Below are positions 50,066 to 58,551 of a DNA stretch of 64,000 nt, one piece after another. The stretch is from NCBI RefSeq assembly GCF_036327755.1, contig NZ_CP109596.1, positions 6,758,001 to 6,822,000 of the forward strand, read 5' to 3'. The DNA is from Nocardia sp. NBC_01503. GTDB lineage: Bacteria > Actinomycetota > Actinomycetes > Mycobacteriales > Mycobacteriaceae. The notes beneath the pieces were generated by a model. The model did not search any database. It had not been told where the DNA came from and was given only the letters and a program-made list of their open reading frames with translations. The stretch's first letter is position 1. Every line of letters begins with the position of its first letter. The position numbers and the translations under genes were made by a program.

Positions 50066-50914
50066 CTAGTACGATCCGTCGGCTGCGCCATTGGGCACCA
50101 CCACCGCCCGCGCCGGCGGGGCGGCGGCCATCGGGGCGGCAGCGGCAGCGGTTTCGCGGGCGAAGAAGGCACCGATATCACCGATCGCGCTCATCATCGG
50201 TGCGGGGAACACGACGGTGGTGTTCTTGTCGACGCCGAGCTCGATGAGGGTTTGCAGATTGCGCAACTGCAGGGCGAGCGGGTGCGCCATCATGGTGTCC
50301 GAAGCATCGCCGAGCGCCGCTGCCGCCATGGATTCGCCTTCGGCCGCAATGATTTTGGCGCGCTTCTCACGTTCGGCCTCGGCCTCTTTCGCCATCGCCC
50401 GCTTCATGGTGTCGGGCAGTTGGATGTCCTTGAGTTCGACCAGGGTGACCTCAACGCCCCACTCGAGTGTGGTGGTGTCCAGCATCTGGCGGATGTCGAC
50501 ATTGATGGTGTCGGTCTCGGCGAGCGCCTGATCGAGCGAGTGCTGCCCGACCACCTTACGCAGCGTGGTCTGTGCGATCTGATCGATCGCGGCGTAGACG
50601 TTCTCGATCGCGACCACCGATTTCTCGGCGTCCACCACCCGGAAGTAGGCGACCGCGGAGATATCGACGCTGACGTTGTCCCGGGTGATGATGCCCTGGG
50701 ACTGGATGGGCATGGTGACGATGCGCATGGACACCCGCGAGAGGCGGTCGATGATCGGAATGATGAAGTTCAAGCCGGGCTGTCTGACTCCGATGACCCG
50801 TCCGAGGCGGAAGAGCACGCCGCGCTGGTACTGATACACCACCCGAATCGACAGTGCCGCGATGAGCAGCGCGAGCGCCACGATCACGACCCCGACGGCA
50901 ATCAAGGCGTTCAT
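50066..50914 (-). CDS. SPFH/band 7 slipin-type membrane protein
   Basis: 282 residues. An N-terminal TM (IAVGVVIVALALLIAALSIR) is followed by the SPFH domain: QRGVLFRLGRVIGVRQPGLN, TMPIQSQGIITRDNVSVDIS and VGQHSLDQALAETDTINVDI. A charged coiled coil (KRAMAKEAEAEREKRAKIIA) follows, then a hydrophobic Ala/Pro-rich tail. Slipins organise membrane microdomains. The ATG has GGAGGAG upstream. A partner NfeD gene is not adjacent. Confidence 0.9.
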   Translation of the reverse strand: MNALIAVGVVIVALALLIAALSIRVVYQYQRGVLFRLGRVIGVRQPGLNFIIPIIDRLSRVSMRIVTMPIQSQGIITRDNVSVDISAVAYFRVVDAEKSVVAIENVYAAIDQIAQTTLRKVVGQHSLDQALAETDTINVDIRQMLDTTTLEWGVEVTLVELKDIQLPDTMKRAMAKEAEAEREKRAKIIAAEGESMAAAALGDASDTMMAHPLALQLRNLQTLIELGVDKNTTVVFPAPMMSAIGDIGAFFARETAAAAAPMAAAPPARAVVVPNGAADGSY

Positions 50915-51100
50915 GGATTTCTCCTCCGGCGCGTCCGTCACAGGGCGATACCGCGCACAGCGCGCCGCATCGGCGACGATTCCGGGCCGGTCGGTTCAGC
51001 ATGCGCGCGCCGCACCGGCCGAACGCAGGGCCGAACGGCATCCGAAACAGGGCATTTCGTCGATCCCGGACACGCCGATTCGGTCGGCGTTGCGCCGGGA

Positions 51101-52048
51101 TCAGCGGTGGAACGCCGACAGGAACCGCCAGATCACCTGCGTGGCATCGAATTGGTGACTGACCTTGCCGACCAATGCGGCCGGAAGGTATTGCGGGCCG
51201 TCGGGCCAGGTGTGACCGCCGCCGGTGATCGAGTACAGCTGGACCTTGCCGCCGTTGACGCAGTCGGCGGATTCGATTGTCACCGAGGTGCCGTCATCGG
51301 TGGTCGACGGCAGCGGGGTGTCGAGCACCGGGCCGCAGCCGTCCCTGGTGCGCCACAACTGCTGGGTGGCGTCCACCGAGAGCACCGGACTGGATCCGCT
51401 GCCACCGTGATTGCCGGAGGTGACGCGCACCGGACCGCCGTCGTAGGGGACGATCGGATCGGCGGTGCCGTGAATCTCCAGGACGGGCAGGGGATGGGTT
51501 GTCGTGCACGAGGATTCGTCGGCCGCCGGGAGCGGTCCCGCGACGGGTGTGATGGCGGCGAGCTTATCGGAGAGTCGGCAGCCCAGATCCTGGGTGAACA
51601 TGGCGCCGTTGGAGATTCCGGTGGCGTACACGCGATCCGCGTCGACCCCGTCCTGCGCGATGATGCGATCGATGAGCGCCGAGACGAAGCCGATATCGTC
51701 GATGCCCGCGGCTCCGGCCTTGGTGTCCGCACCGCGACCGTCGCTCCAGGACTTCTCGTAGCCGACGGGGTAGACGGCCACGAATCCCTCGGTATCGGCC
51801 AGGCGGTCGAATCCGACCGAGTTCGTCATCGTTTCCGCGGTACCGCCGCCGCCGTGGAAGATCAGTACCGCGGGTGCCCGCGCGCCCACCCCGGCGGGCC
51901 GGTGGATCAGGTATTGCCGTTGCAGCCCACCGTATTCGAACGACACGGTGACATCGTCGGTCGCTCGCGCGAAGGGATGCCCGCACCCGGCGGTCAACAG
52001 GAGGAGCGCGACCGAGACCGCGCCGGCGGCAACGCGTGCGATGGTCAC
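51101..52048 (-). CDS. LpqC-like PHB depolymerase/esterase lipoprotein
   Basis: 315 residues, alpha/beta hydrolase. Signal peptide with lipobox (VALLLLTAGC), oxyanion motif PAVLIFHGGGGTAETM, nucleophile elbow RVYATGISNGAMFTQDLGC (GxSNG), the Asp region VLEIHGTADPIVPYDGGPVR and the His region YSITGGGHTWPDGPQ. It matches the poly(3-hydroxybutyrate) depolymerase/feruloyl esterase-like family that includes mycobacterial LpqC. It should be surface-anchored and hydrolyse extracellular esters; substrate unknown. Confidence 0.9.
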   Translation of the reverse strand: MTIARVAAGAVSVALLLLTAGCGHPFARATDDVTVSFEYGGLQRQYLIHRPAGVGARAPAVLIFHGGGGTAETMTNSVGFDRLADTEGFVAVYPVGYEKSWSDGRGADTKAGAAGIDDIGFVSALIDRIIAQDGVDADRVYATGISNGAMFTQDLGCRLSDKLAAITPVAGPLPAADESSCTTTHPLPVLEIHGTADPIVPYDGGPVRVTSGNHGGSGSSPVLSVDATQQLWRTRDGCGPVLDTPLPSTTDDGTSVTIESADCVNGGKVQLYSITGGGHTWPDGPQYLPAALVGKVSHQFDATQVIWRFLSAFHR

Positions 52049-52069
52049 CTCCCCGATATTAAGCCGATT

Positions 52070-52639
52070 TCACCGGCCCGGCCCGTCGGTGCGGGCGGCC
52101 GCGATATCGCCGCGGATTCGGTCGGCGATGGTCGCCTGCTCCCAGCTCGAATCGATTCGGGTTTCGGCGGTGAATTCCAGCGGCTGCCAACCGTGATACC
52201 ACTGCGCGAGTGAACTGTCGGGCACCTCCGCCGCCAGCGGACGGCTCGCATGCCGCACCAGGGTCTCCTCGAAGGTGAGATCGAAGGCGTAGAACAGGCT
52301 GCGGGGCGCGGTGTCGGCCAATCGCCCCAGCATGGTGCCGTATCGGCGGGTGTCCAGGATGCCCTCGACGATCGTCACGAGACCGCGCGCCAGGGCGAAT
52401 GTGGCTATGTGCTCGATCAATTCGACATTGATGCGCCCGGCCTCATCGGGTTCCCAGGTCATTTGGCGGCGTACCACATCCTGGGGGACCACCACACAGG
52501 CGCTGCGCTCCATCGAATGTTGGATGGCGGTCGCGGTGGTGGTCTTCCCGGATGCCGAATTGCCGCGCAGCACAACCAGTACGGCGCGCCCGGTATCCCG
52601 TTGTGCGGCGTTCGGCGCGCCGCGTTCCCCAGTCGTCAT
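52070..52639 (-). CDS. P-loop kinase-like NTPase
   Basis: 189 residues. Walker A VLVVLRGNSASGKTTTATAI, then VVVPQDVVRRQMTWEPDEAG and RGLVTIVEGILDTRRYGTML, the layout of small-molecule kinases and zeta-toxin-like proteins. No antitoxin partner is visible. The ATG at 52639 is supported by the domain start; a frame to 53014 extends into the upstream gene and is spurious. Substrate unknown. Confidence 0.83.
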   Translation of the reverse strand: MTTGERGAPNAAQRDTGRAVLVVLRGNSASGKTTTATAIQHSMERSACVVVPQDVVRRQMTWEPDEAGRINVELIEHIATFALARGLVTIVEGILDTRRYGTMLGRLADTAPRSLFYAFDLTFEETLVRHASRPLAAEVPDSSLAQWYHGWQPLEFTAETRIDSSWEQATIADRIRGDIAAARTDGPGR

Positions 52640-52677
52640 CGCCCCCAACCGTATCCGGTGCGGGCTCCGATACCTGA

Positions 52678-53187
52678 TCAGGTGGCGACGGGAACTATGC
52701 GCCCGTCGCGAGTGTGGACATGGATCAGCGGATGCTCGCCCGTGCGGGTGCGGACCAGGGCGAAGGCCAGACCGTTGGGGGCGATGGGCGCGGTGTAGCT
52801 GTCGATGGTGGAGATGACGGTCAGGGTGGTGGCATCGGCGGCGGCGGTGCCCAGCACCGCGGACCAACTGGTTTCGGCGGGTTTGCCATCGGTGGCCGGA
52901 TGTGCGACACGGGTGCGGCTCATCCGCAACAGCGGACGATGGTCGAGGGTGCGGGCGGGGCGTGAGCGCGAGACCGGGCGCGGGGTGCCCGAGACCATGG
53001 CCGGGGTGATCCATTCGTCGTCGCGTTGTTCGACTATGACGATGACGCGGAAGTCGCGGCTCTCCAACAGCACCGCGGCCGCGCCGTCGCCGTGCTCGAT
53101 GAGTGCCACCGGCTGGAATTGCTGGTCGAGCGCCGCGAGCCGGGCGGTGGCCGCGGCGACGGCGGGATGGGAGGGTACGGAAGTCAT
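52678..53187 (-). CDS. Hypothetical protein
   Basis: 169 residues beginning MTSVPSHPAVAAATARLAAL, with a beta-rich body (AAVLLESRDFRVIVIVEQRD, TLTVISTIDSYTAPIAPNGL). No signal peptide, TM or recognised family. The ATG at 53187 follows a G-rich ribosome binding site. It is 38 bp upstream of the kinase-like gene on the same strand and may be co-transcribed with it. Function unknown. Confidence 0.65.
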   Translation of the reverse strand: MTSVPSHPAVAAATARLAALDQQFQPVALIEHGDGAAAVLLESRDFRVIVIVEQRDDEWITPAMVSGTPRPVSRSRPARTLDHRPLLRMSRTRVAHPATDGKPAETSWSAVLGTAAADATTLTVISTIDSYTAPIAPNGLAFALVRTRTGEHPLIHVHTRDGRIVPVAT

Positions 53188-53293
53188 GGGGGGCGCCCCC
53201 TTACCTCGGTTCGAACCATGAATTCTAGGCATCGCGGCGGGGCCCGGCCACTCGTACGCCTGAAGTGAAACGAACACGCAGCCGGACGGTTTC

Positions 53294-53872
53294 ATGACGA
53301 CAATGATCAGGGTCCGATCCGATCGTGGAAGGTTGCCCGATGACCGAACCCCGGGCCTGCCGGGCTCCGCGCCGCCGATACTGGCACAGCACGATTGGGT
53401 GCATGTGCTCGCGGGCTACGGCACCACCCTCGAGAACGAGATCGAGGTCTTCGCGTTCATGGCGCGCGCCAATGACGATCCGCGCGCGTTCAGCCTGCTC
53501 GCCATGGTGATCTCACTCTTCGAGACCGGATACCTGCGCGCCGGAGCGGGACTGTTCGAGGCGAACGAAGGGCACCTGCGTTCCTCGGGCATGGCGGGTC
53601 GTCTCGGTGATGCGCTGCGCCGTGGCGCGCTCACCCGGGGCAGTCACGACTTCCTCGATCTGGACCGGTTCAGCGTGGCCGATCGGCCGATCCGCGTGGT
53701 GCGCGATGAGATCGGCCTGGCGCCCAAGGCCGGGGCCGCCGTCGCCGCGGGGTCGGTCGGCCCGTGGCAGCCCGGTGGGATCACCCCGTTCCAGCTGAAC
53801 TCCGCCCGCGTCGCCGCCGAATCCGAAGCGCGCCCGTACATTCCGTGGCAGCCGGATCCGGCCCGGGATTGA
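53294..53872 (+). CDS. Coq4-like hypothetical protein, possibly N-terminally truncated
   Basis: 192 residues. ILAQHDWVHVLAGYGTTLEN and EIEVFAFMARANDDPRAFSL show the histidine-aspartate pattern (HDxxHVLxGY) of Coq4-like proteins; the rest, GRLGDALRRGALTRGSHDFL and VGPWQPGGITPFQL, recurs in actinobacterial hypotheticals. The first ~25 residues before LPGSAPP are atypical and the family usually has a longer N-terminal region, so this copy may have lost its start. Function unknown. Confidence 0.6.
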   Translation: MTTMIRVRSDRGRLPDDRTPGLPGSAPPILAQHDWVHVLAGYGTTLENEIEVFAFMARANDDPRAFSLLAMVISLFETGYLRAGAGLFEANEGHLRSSGMAGRLGDALRRGALTRGSHDFLDLDRFSVADRPIRVVRDEIGLAPKAGAAVAAGSVGPWQPGGITPFQLNSARVAAESEARPYIPWQPDPARD

Positions 53873-55024
53873 TCAGGCCGAGCCGAGCAGGCCGAGCATT
53901 CCGGAAACCGCTGCGGGCCAGGTGAATTGCTCGGCCCTGGTGCGCGCGGCCTGACGCCGTTGCACCAGCGGGCGTGAGAGCACATCGGTGACGGCGTGCG
54001 CGAAGGCGGTCGGGTGGTCGGCCGCCACCGCACCGCAATCGGCGGTGACGATATCGGCCAGCGCCGAGGAGCGGCTGGCCACCACCGGGGTACCAGCGGC
54101 GAGGGCCTCCAGCGCGGCGAGGCCGAAGGTTTCGTGCGGACCGGGAGCCAGCGAGACGTCGGCCGTGGCGAGCAGGGTCGCCAATTCGGTTCTGTCATTG
54201 ATGAATCCGGTGAAATGCACCGCCGAGAGACCGTCTCGCAACGGCGGCAGCATGCGGGCGCGGCGCTCCAATGCCTCACGGCGCGGGCCGTCACCGGCGA
54301 CTATGAGCCGCGCGTCGATACCCTCGCGGCGCAGGCGGCCGACCGCTTCGATACTGCGATCCACCCGCTTCTCCACCGACAGTCGACCACAGTGCACCAG
54401 CAGCGGGTAATCGGCCGCGCCGAGATCGGTGCGCAACCGCAGATCGCACCGGGACGGGCTGAACATATCCAGATCGACCCCGAGCGGTACCAGCTCCACA
54501 TTCGGCACATCGATGCGCTCGAACTCCTCGCGCGCGAATTGCGTTGTGCAGACCACGATGTCGTAGTTCTGCGCGGTCCGGCGATTGGCCATGTCGGCGG
54601 CGCGCCGGGCGGCGGGGCCGGGCAGCACCTGTCCGATCAGCCGGTCCAGCCGCTCATGGGAGATCATCACCCCGGCGATGTCCCGGCGACGCGCCCAGTT
54701 CCCGAATCCCCGCAGTGTCAACCGATCCGACACCTCGAGCACATCGGGCCGCAACCCGGCCAGCACATCGGCCACCCGTCGCGGATGTGCGGCGCGATAT
54801 CCGCCCGTCCACGGAATCGCGGGCGCGGGCACGGTGATTCGCCAAACCCCCGACGGCAGCAACTCCTCGGCCCGTCGCGGACCGGGCACGATCAGCACTA
54901 CTTCATGCCCCGCCGCCACATATCCGGCACCCAGATGGTGCAGTGCGGTGCGTAACCCGCCCGACCGCGGACCATAGAAGTTCGCCAGCTGCACGATGCG
55001 CACCTCGCTGATCGTGCAGGGCAC
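53873..55024 (-). CDS. GT4 family glycosyltransferase
   Basis: About 383 residues, GT-B fold. N-terminal VRIVQLANFYGPRSGGLRTA binds acceptor; C-terminal donor domain shows PLLVHCGRLSVEKRVDRSIE, DARLIVAGDGPRREALERRA and the EX7E motif SLAPGPHETFGLAALEALAA. Related to mycobacterial/nocardial mannosyl- or glucosyltransferases of envelope glycolipid synthesis. The GTG at 55003 (before RIVQLANF) may be the real start rather than 55024. Acceptor unknown. Confidence 0.87.
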   Translation of the reverse strand: MPCTISEVRIVQLANFYGPRSGGLRTALHHLGAGYVAAGHEVVLIVPGPRRAEELLPSGVWRITVPAPAIPWTGGYRAAHPRRVADVLAGLRPDVLEVSDRLTLRGFGNWARRRDIAGVMISHERLDRLIGQVLPGPAARRAADMANRRTAQNYDIVVCTTQFAREEFERIDVPNVELVPLGVDLDMFSPSRCDLRLRTDLGAADYPLLVHCGRLSVEKRVDRSIEAVGRLRREGIDARLIVAGDGPRREALERRARMLPPLRDGLSAVHFTGFINDRTELATLLATADVSLAPGPHETFGLAALEALAAGTPVVASRSSALADIVTADCGAVAADHPTAFAHAVTDVLSRPLVQRRQAARTRAEQFTWPAAVSGMLGLLGSA

Positions 55025-55104
55025 CGGGTTACCGGCGGCACCCCCACGACCAACGCCGCGTGAACTCCAGCCGAAGACCCCGCGAATCCCGCTTTCCCGG
55101 CGGT

Positions 55105-55458
55105 TTATGCGCCCGCGTCGGCCGACTTGACCTCGACGAGAACCACATTCACCTCGCCCGCCAGCAATTCCCAGGAGTGCTCGAAGGAGTGCTCCTGCCA
55201 GACCACCGCGCCGGGATTCAGATCCACGATCGCGGTCGTGCCGTCGGCGAAGGTCACCTTCTGCCGCCCGGTGCCGAGGTTGACCACGACCATCGGACGA
55301 TGCGAATGCATCGCACTCGCCCAGCCATGTGAGGCGCGCGATTGGATCACCCGCACGTGCTCATTCTCGAAAAGGATCGTGTGTGCGTCCGGATCCACGA
55401 TCGTCGCGTGCTCGCGCTGTTCGGAGGAGACGGTCTGTGCCGCAAGAGAAGTGCTCAT
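55105..55458 (-). CDS. Cupin domain protein
   Basis: 117 residues from the ATG at 55458. Cupin metal motifs are SHGWASAMHSHRPMVVVNLG and VVWQEHSFEHSWELLAGEV. Small single-cupin enzymes or sensors of this kind often act on small carbonyl compounds. It is divergent from an HxlR regulator with two inverted repeats between them, so the HxlR protein probably controls it. Confidence 0.82.
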   Translation of the reverse strand: MSTSLAAQTVSSEQREHATIVDPDAHTILFENEHVRVIQSRASHGWASAMHSHRPMVVVNLGTGRQKVTFADGTTAIVDLNPGAVVWQEHSFEHSWELLAGEVNVVLVEVKSADAGA

Positions 55459-55480
55459 ATCAAAACAGTAACCGCATTGA

Positions 55481-55508
55481 GTTGTTAAAAACAACCACTT
55501 TCAGTGGT
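55481..55508. promoter_or_regulatory. Probable HxlR operators between cupin and HxlR genes
   Basis: Two adjoining dyads: GTTGTT-N3-AACAAC (55481-55495) and ACCACT-N3-AGTGGT (55494-55508). Confidence 0.55.
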
Positions 55509-55546
55509 GGGTTAGGATCGGTCAGAACGAAGGAGAGGTGGAGGCC

Positions 55547-56170
55547 GTGCCGACCAGCCGCAGTTACCGGGACTCATGCGGGATCGCTCGCGCTCTCGAC
55601 GTGGTCGGGGAGCGCTGGGCGCTACTGGTCGTACGCGAACTGCTGTTCCTGCCTCGACGCTTCTCGGAGTTGCGGCACGCCCTGCCGCACGCGAGCTCGA
55701 ACCTGCTCGCGGATCGACTGCGAGAACTCGAACAGCACGGGGTGATCCGTCGCGGCAAGGTGGCGAACGCGCAGGTCTACGAGCTCACCGAATGGGGTCG
55801 CAAGCTCGAGCCGATCGTGCTGGCATTGGGCGACTGGGGAATCGAGGCCCCGAGCCCGCCCGAGCCCGCCGCCCTCAGCGCGACCTCGGTGCTGATCTTC
55901 CTGCGCGGCGCGCCGCGTGATCCGGCCGCGCCGCCGATCGTGTGCCGCCTGGAACTCGACGGCTCGATCTGGACGGTCTCGACGAACTCCGGGAAGGTCG
56001 AGGTGCGCAGCGGTGAACCGGCCACCGCCGATATCTCACTGCGTACCGATCCCAAGACGCTCGGCGGACTGCTCGCCGATCCCGGCGCACTCGACTCCGC
56101 GCTCGCGGACGGCACTGTGAGCTTCGTGGGTGATCGCAAGGCCCTGGACCGGCTGCTCTTCGACCGGTGA
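55547..56170 (+). CDS. HxlR family regulator with C-terminal SCP2-like domain
   Basis: 207 residues from the GTG at 55547 (55538 also possible). The winged helix reads CGIARALDVVGERWALLVVR, RRFSELRHALPHASSNLLAD and RLRELEQHGVIRRGKV, canonical for HxlR. The C-terminal half (CRLELDGSIWTVSTNSGKVE, ATADISLRTDPKTLGGLLAD) looks like an SCP2 sterol-carrier-like ligand domain. Likely a small-molecule-responsive regulator of the divergent cupin gene. The next gene, a FadR-type regulator, begins about 50 bp after its stop. Confidence 0.87.
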   Translation: MPTSRSYRDSCGIARALDVVGERWALLVVRELLFLPRRFSELRHALPHASSNLLADRLRELEQHGVIRRGKVANAQVYELTEWGRKLEPIVLALGDWGIEAPSPPEPAALSATSVLIFLRGAPRDPAAPPIVCRLELDGSIWTVSTNSGKVEVRSGEPATADISLRTDPKTLGGLLADPGALDSALADGTVSFVGDRKALDRLLFDR

Positions 56171-56184
56171 ACTGGTCTGGCCGC

Positions 56185-56213
56185 TTGACCTCTTCACCAG
56201 GCGCACCTAGCGT
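56185..56213 (+). promoter_or_regulatory. Leaderless promoter of the FadR-type regulator with imperfect operator
   Basis: TTGACC (56185-56190), a 17-bp spacer, TAGCGT (56208-56213), then 7 nt to the ATG at 56221. Immediately upstream, ACTGGTCTGGCCGCT (56171-56185) is a degenerate version of the operator at 56999-57013, suggesting weak autoregulation. Confidence 0.65.
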
Positions 56214-56220
56214 TCGGGGC

Positions 56221-56940
56221 ATGGCAATCAGGCGGATCGATCGGCGGACGGTGCCCGATACCGTATTCGAGCAGCTCGTGGATGAGGTGCTGGACGGGGA
56301 ATTGGCACCCGGGGCGGCCCTGCCCGCCGAGCGGGCGCTCGCCGAGGCGCTCGGAGTTTCGAGGCCCACGGTGCGGGAGGCTTTGCAGCGCCTGGCACAT
56401 ACGGGTCTGGTCGAGGTCCGGCAGGGCGGGTCGACCACGGTGCGCGATTTCCGGCGGCACGCGGGGATGGATATGCTGCCGCGGCTGCTGGTGCGCCAGG
56501 GGGAGATCGATCCGGCGGTGATCCGGTCGATTCTCGAGACCCGGCTGGTGCTGGGGCGGGAGGTCGCCGGGCTCGCCGCCGAACGAGCCGGGGCGCGACT
56601 GGCCGGGGAACTCGCCCGGTCGCTGGAAAAGCTTGCGGGGGAGCGGGATCCGATCGCACAGCAGGTGATCGCCATGGCGTTCTGGGATCACCTGGTCGAT
56701 GGCGCGGACTCGATCGTCTTCCGGCTGCTCTACAACGATCTGCGGGCGGTGTACGAGCCCGCGCTGGCGGCATTGGCGGGGTTGATGGCCGCCGAGGTGG
56801 GGCAGGTCGAGCGGTATCGGGCGGTCGCGGACGCGGTTGTCGCGGGCGACGGTGCGGCGGCGCGCGCTGCGGCGGAGTCGCTGTTGTCCTTGGCCGCAAA
56901 GGAATTCGATACGGTCCTCGGGCGCGTACAGGCCGGGTGA
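56221..56940 (+). CDS. FadR/GntR family transcriptional regulator
   Basis: 239 residues from the ATG at 56221; the longer frame to 56167 runs through the promoter. The GntR winged helix reads TVFEQLVDEVLDGELAPGAA, LPAERALAEALGVSRPTVRE, ALQRLAHTGLVEVRQGGSTT. The C-terminal FCD domain is helical (SILETRLVLGREVAGLAAER, FWDHLVDGADSIVFRLLYND). It precedes an aldehyde dehydrogenase/GMC oxidase group whose promoter carries a TGGTCtGACCA palindrome typical of this family, so it probably represses that group. Confidence 0.88.
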   Translation: MAIRRIDRRTVPDTVFEQLVDEVLDGELAPGAALPAERALAEALGVSRPTVREALQRLAHTGLVEVRQGGSTTVRDFRRHAGMDMLPRLLVRQGEIDPAVIRSILETRLVLGREVAGLAAERAGARLAGELARSLEKLAGERDPIAQQVIAMAFWDHLVDGADSIVFRLLYNDLRAVYEPALAALAGLMAAEVGQVERYRAVADAVVAGDGAAARAAAESLLSLAAKEFDTVLGRVQAG

Positions 56941-56998
56941 TCCCGGCCGGATCGAGCTGACCCCAAGCACCTATTGCCTAATCCTGCCGCATCGATAT

Positions 56999-57029
56999 AG
57001 TGGTCTGACCACTTGGCCACCTGGCCAAG
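56999..57029. promoter_or_regulatory. Tandem palindromes upstream of ALDH: FadR-like operator
   Basis: AGTGGTC-T-GACCACT (56999-57013), the classic FadR/GntR TGGTCnGACCA pattern, overlapping CTTGGCCA-N2-TGGCCAAG (57012-57029). Both lie just upstream of the aldehyde dehydrogenase start. Confidence 0.75.
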
Positions 57030-57059
57030 ATCGACGATCTCCGAACAGGCGGGATGGGT

Positions 57060-58541
57060 ATGACGGCGGGCGCGCTGATCGAACAGGCTCGGAAGGTGCA
57101 GCCCGAATGGGATGCGCTCGGGGTCCACGGGCGGGTGCGGGCGCTGGCCGAGCTGCCCCGCATCCTGCTGGACAACCTCGACCGGATCGCCGACGCGATC
57201 ACCGGCGAGAACGGCAAGCCCCGGGCCGAGGCCATCGCGCACGAGGCGGTTCCGGCGATCGCACTCACCCGCCACCACCTCGAACATGCCGCCGAGACGC
57301 TCGGGTCCACCAGGATCACCTCGCCCAGTTCCCCGCATCGCACCGCGCTGCGCGTCCATCATCCCTACGGTGTGGTGGTCGCCATCGCGCCGTGGAATCT
57401 GCCGTTCCTCATCCCGTTCAGCCAGGTCCTGCCCGCGCTCATCGCCGGGAACGCGGTGATTCTCAAACCCTCCGAACTCACCCCCGAGGTCGCCACGGTC
57501 CTGATCGAACTTATCGGGCGCTGCGAGCTGCCCCCGGGTGTGCTGCAACTCGCGGTCGGTGACGGTGCAGTGGGCGCGGAGCTGGTGGCCGCCGGTCCGG
57601 ACAAGGTGCTCTTCACCGGTTCGGTGAGCACGGGCCGCAAGGTCATGGCCGCCGCCGCACAGTTCCCCATCCCGGTGGGCCTGGAGTTGGGCGGTGTCGA
57701 CGCCGCGGTCGTGCTCGATGACGCGGACCTGGAGTTCACCACCTCCGCGGTGGCCTGGGGCGCGACTTTCAACGGCGGACAGGCATGCTGCTCGATCGAG
57801 CGGGTGCTGGTGCACCGCGACCTGCACGACGCGTTCGTGGTGCGGCTCGAGGACAAACTGCGCCGGATCGACACCCGCCGCGACCTCGCACCCGCCATAG
57901 ACCAACGGCAACAGGATATTTGGCAGCGACATGTCGAATCGGCCCGCGGGCTCGGTTTGCAGGTCAGCGGCGGCGAACCGCTGCCCGAGCGCCGCTACAC
58001 ACCCACCCTCATCACCGCCGCACCCGGGCATCGGCCGGTCACCGACTCCGACGCCTGGCGGGAGGAGACCTTCGGCCCGGTGGTCGCGGTCGTCGCCTTC
58101 GACACCGATGAGCAGGCGATCGATCTGCACAATGACACCGAATACGGTTTGACCGCCAGCGTCTTCTCCGCCGATACCGCTCGCGCGCGGGCCCTGGCCC
58201 GGCGCCTGCACGCCGGATCGGTGGCGATCAATGATGTCGCCGCCACCATGTATTCGACCCCCGAGCTGCCGTGGGGTGGTGTCGGGCGCTCCGGATTCGG
58301 CCGCTCGCACGGCGTGGACGCACTGCTGGACGCCGCCTGGGTGCAGATCGTGGAGTCACCGCGCGGTCCGGCCTTCGGCCCCAAGCGGCCCTGGTGGTAC
58401 CCGTACGGCGCGGAGTTGGAGGATGCCATGCGCGCGCTCGGGGAAACCTTCGTCGCACCGCACCGCAGTGATCGCCTGAGCGGTTACGCCCGCGCCGGTC
58501 GAGCACTGCTGGGCATGCTCAGCCGCTCACCGAAACTCTGA
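57060..58541 (+). CDS. Aldehyde dehydrogenase family protein (succinate-semialdehyde/long-chain aldehyde type)
   Basis: 493 residues from the ATG at 57060 (GGCGGG upstream; 57054 also possible). Motifs VVVAIAPWNLPFLIPFSQVL, VLFTGSVSTGRKVMAAAAQF, GLELGGVDAAVVLDDADLEF and the catalytic Cys in NGGQACCSIERVLV. The C-terminal ~60 residues (PKRPWWYPYGAELEDAMRAL) extend past the core and may be membrane-associated, as in fatty aldehyde dehydrogenases. It shares a locus with a GMC alcohol oxidase, suggesting stepwise alcohol to acid oxidation. Substrate inferred only. Confidence 0.88.
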   Translation: MTAGALIEQARKVQPEWDALGVHGRVRALAELPRILLDNLDRIADAITGENGKPRAEAIAHEAVPAIALTRHHLEHAAETLGSTRITSPSSPHRTALRVHHPYGVVVAIAPWNLPFLIPFSQVLPALIAGNAVILKPSELTPEVATVLIELIGRCELPPGVLQLAVGDGAVGAELVAAGPDKVLFTGSVSTGRKVMAAAAQFPIPVGLELGGVDAAVVLDDADLEFTTSAVAWGATFNGGQACCSIERVLVHRDLHDAFVVRLEDKLRRIDTRRDLAPAIDQRQQDIWQRHVESARGLGLQVSGGEPLPERRYTPTLITAAPGHRPVTDSDAWREETFGPVVAVVAFDTDEQAIDLHNDTEYGLTASVFSADTARARALARRLHAGSVAINDVAATMYSTPELPWGGVGRSGFGRSHGVDALLDAAWVQIVESPRGPAFGPKRPWWYPYGAELEDAMRALGETFVAPHRSDRLSGYARAGRALLGMLSRSPKL

Positions 58542-58551
58542 GGGACACACC

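Noticed and set aside
48935..52213. 1092-codon plus-strand ORF
   Set aside because: Runs opposite DUF4389, slipin and esterase genes that have clear domains; a repetitive His/Gln/Arg/Asp composition marks it as a shadow.
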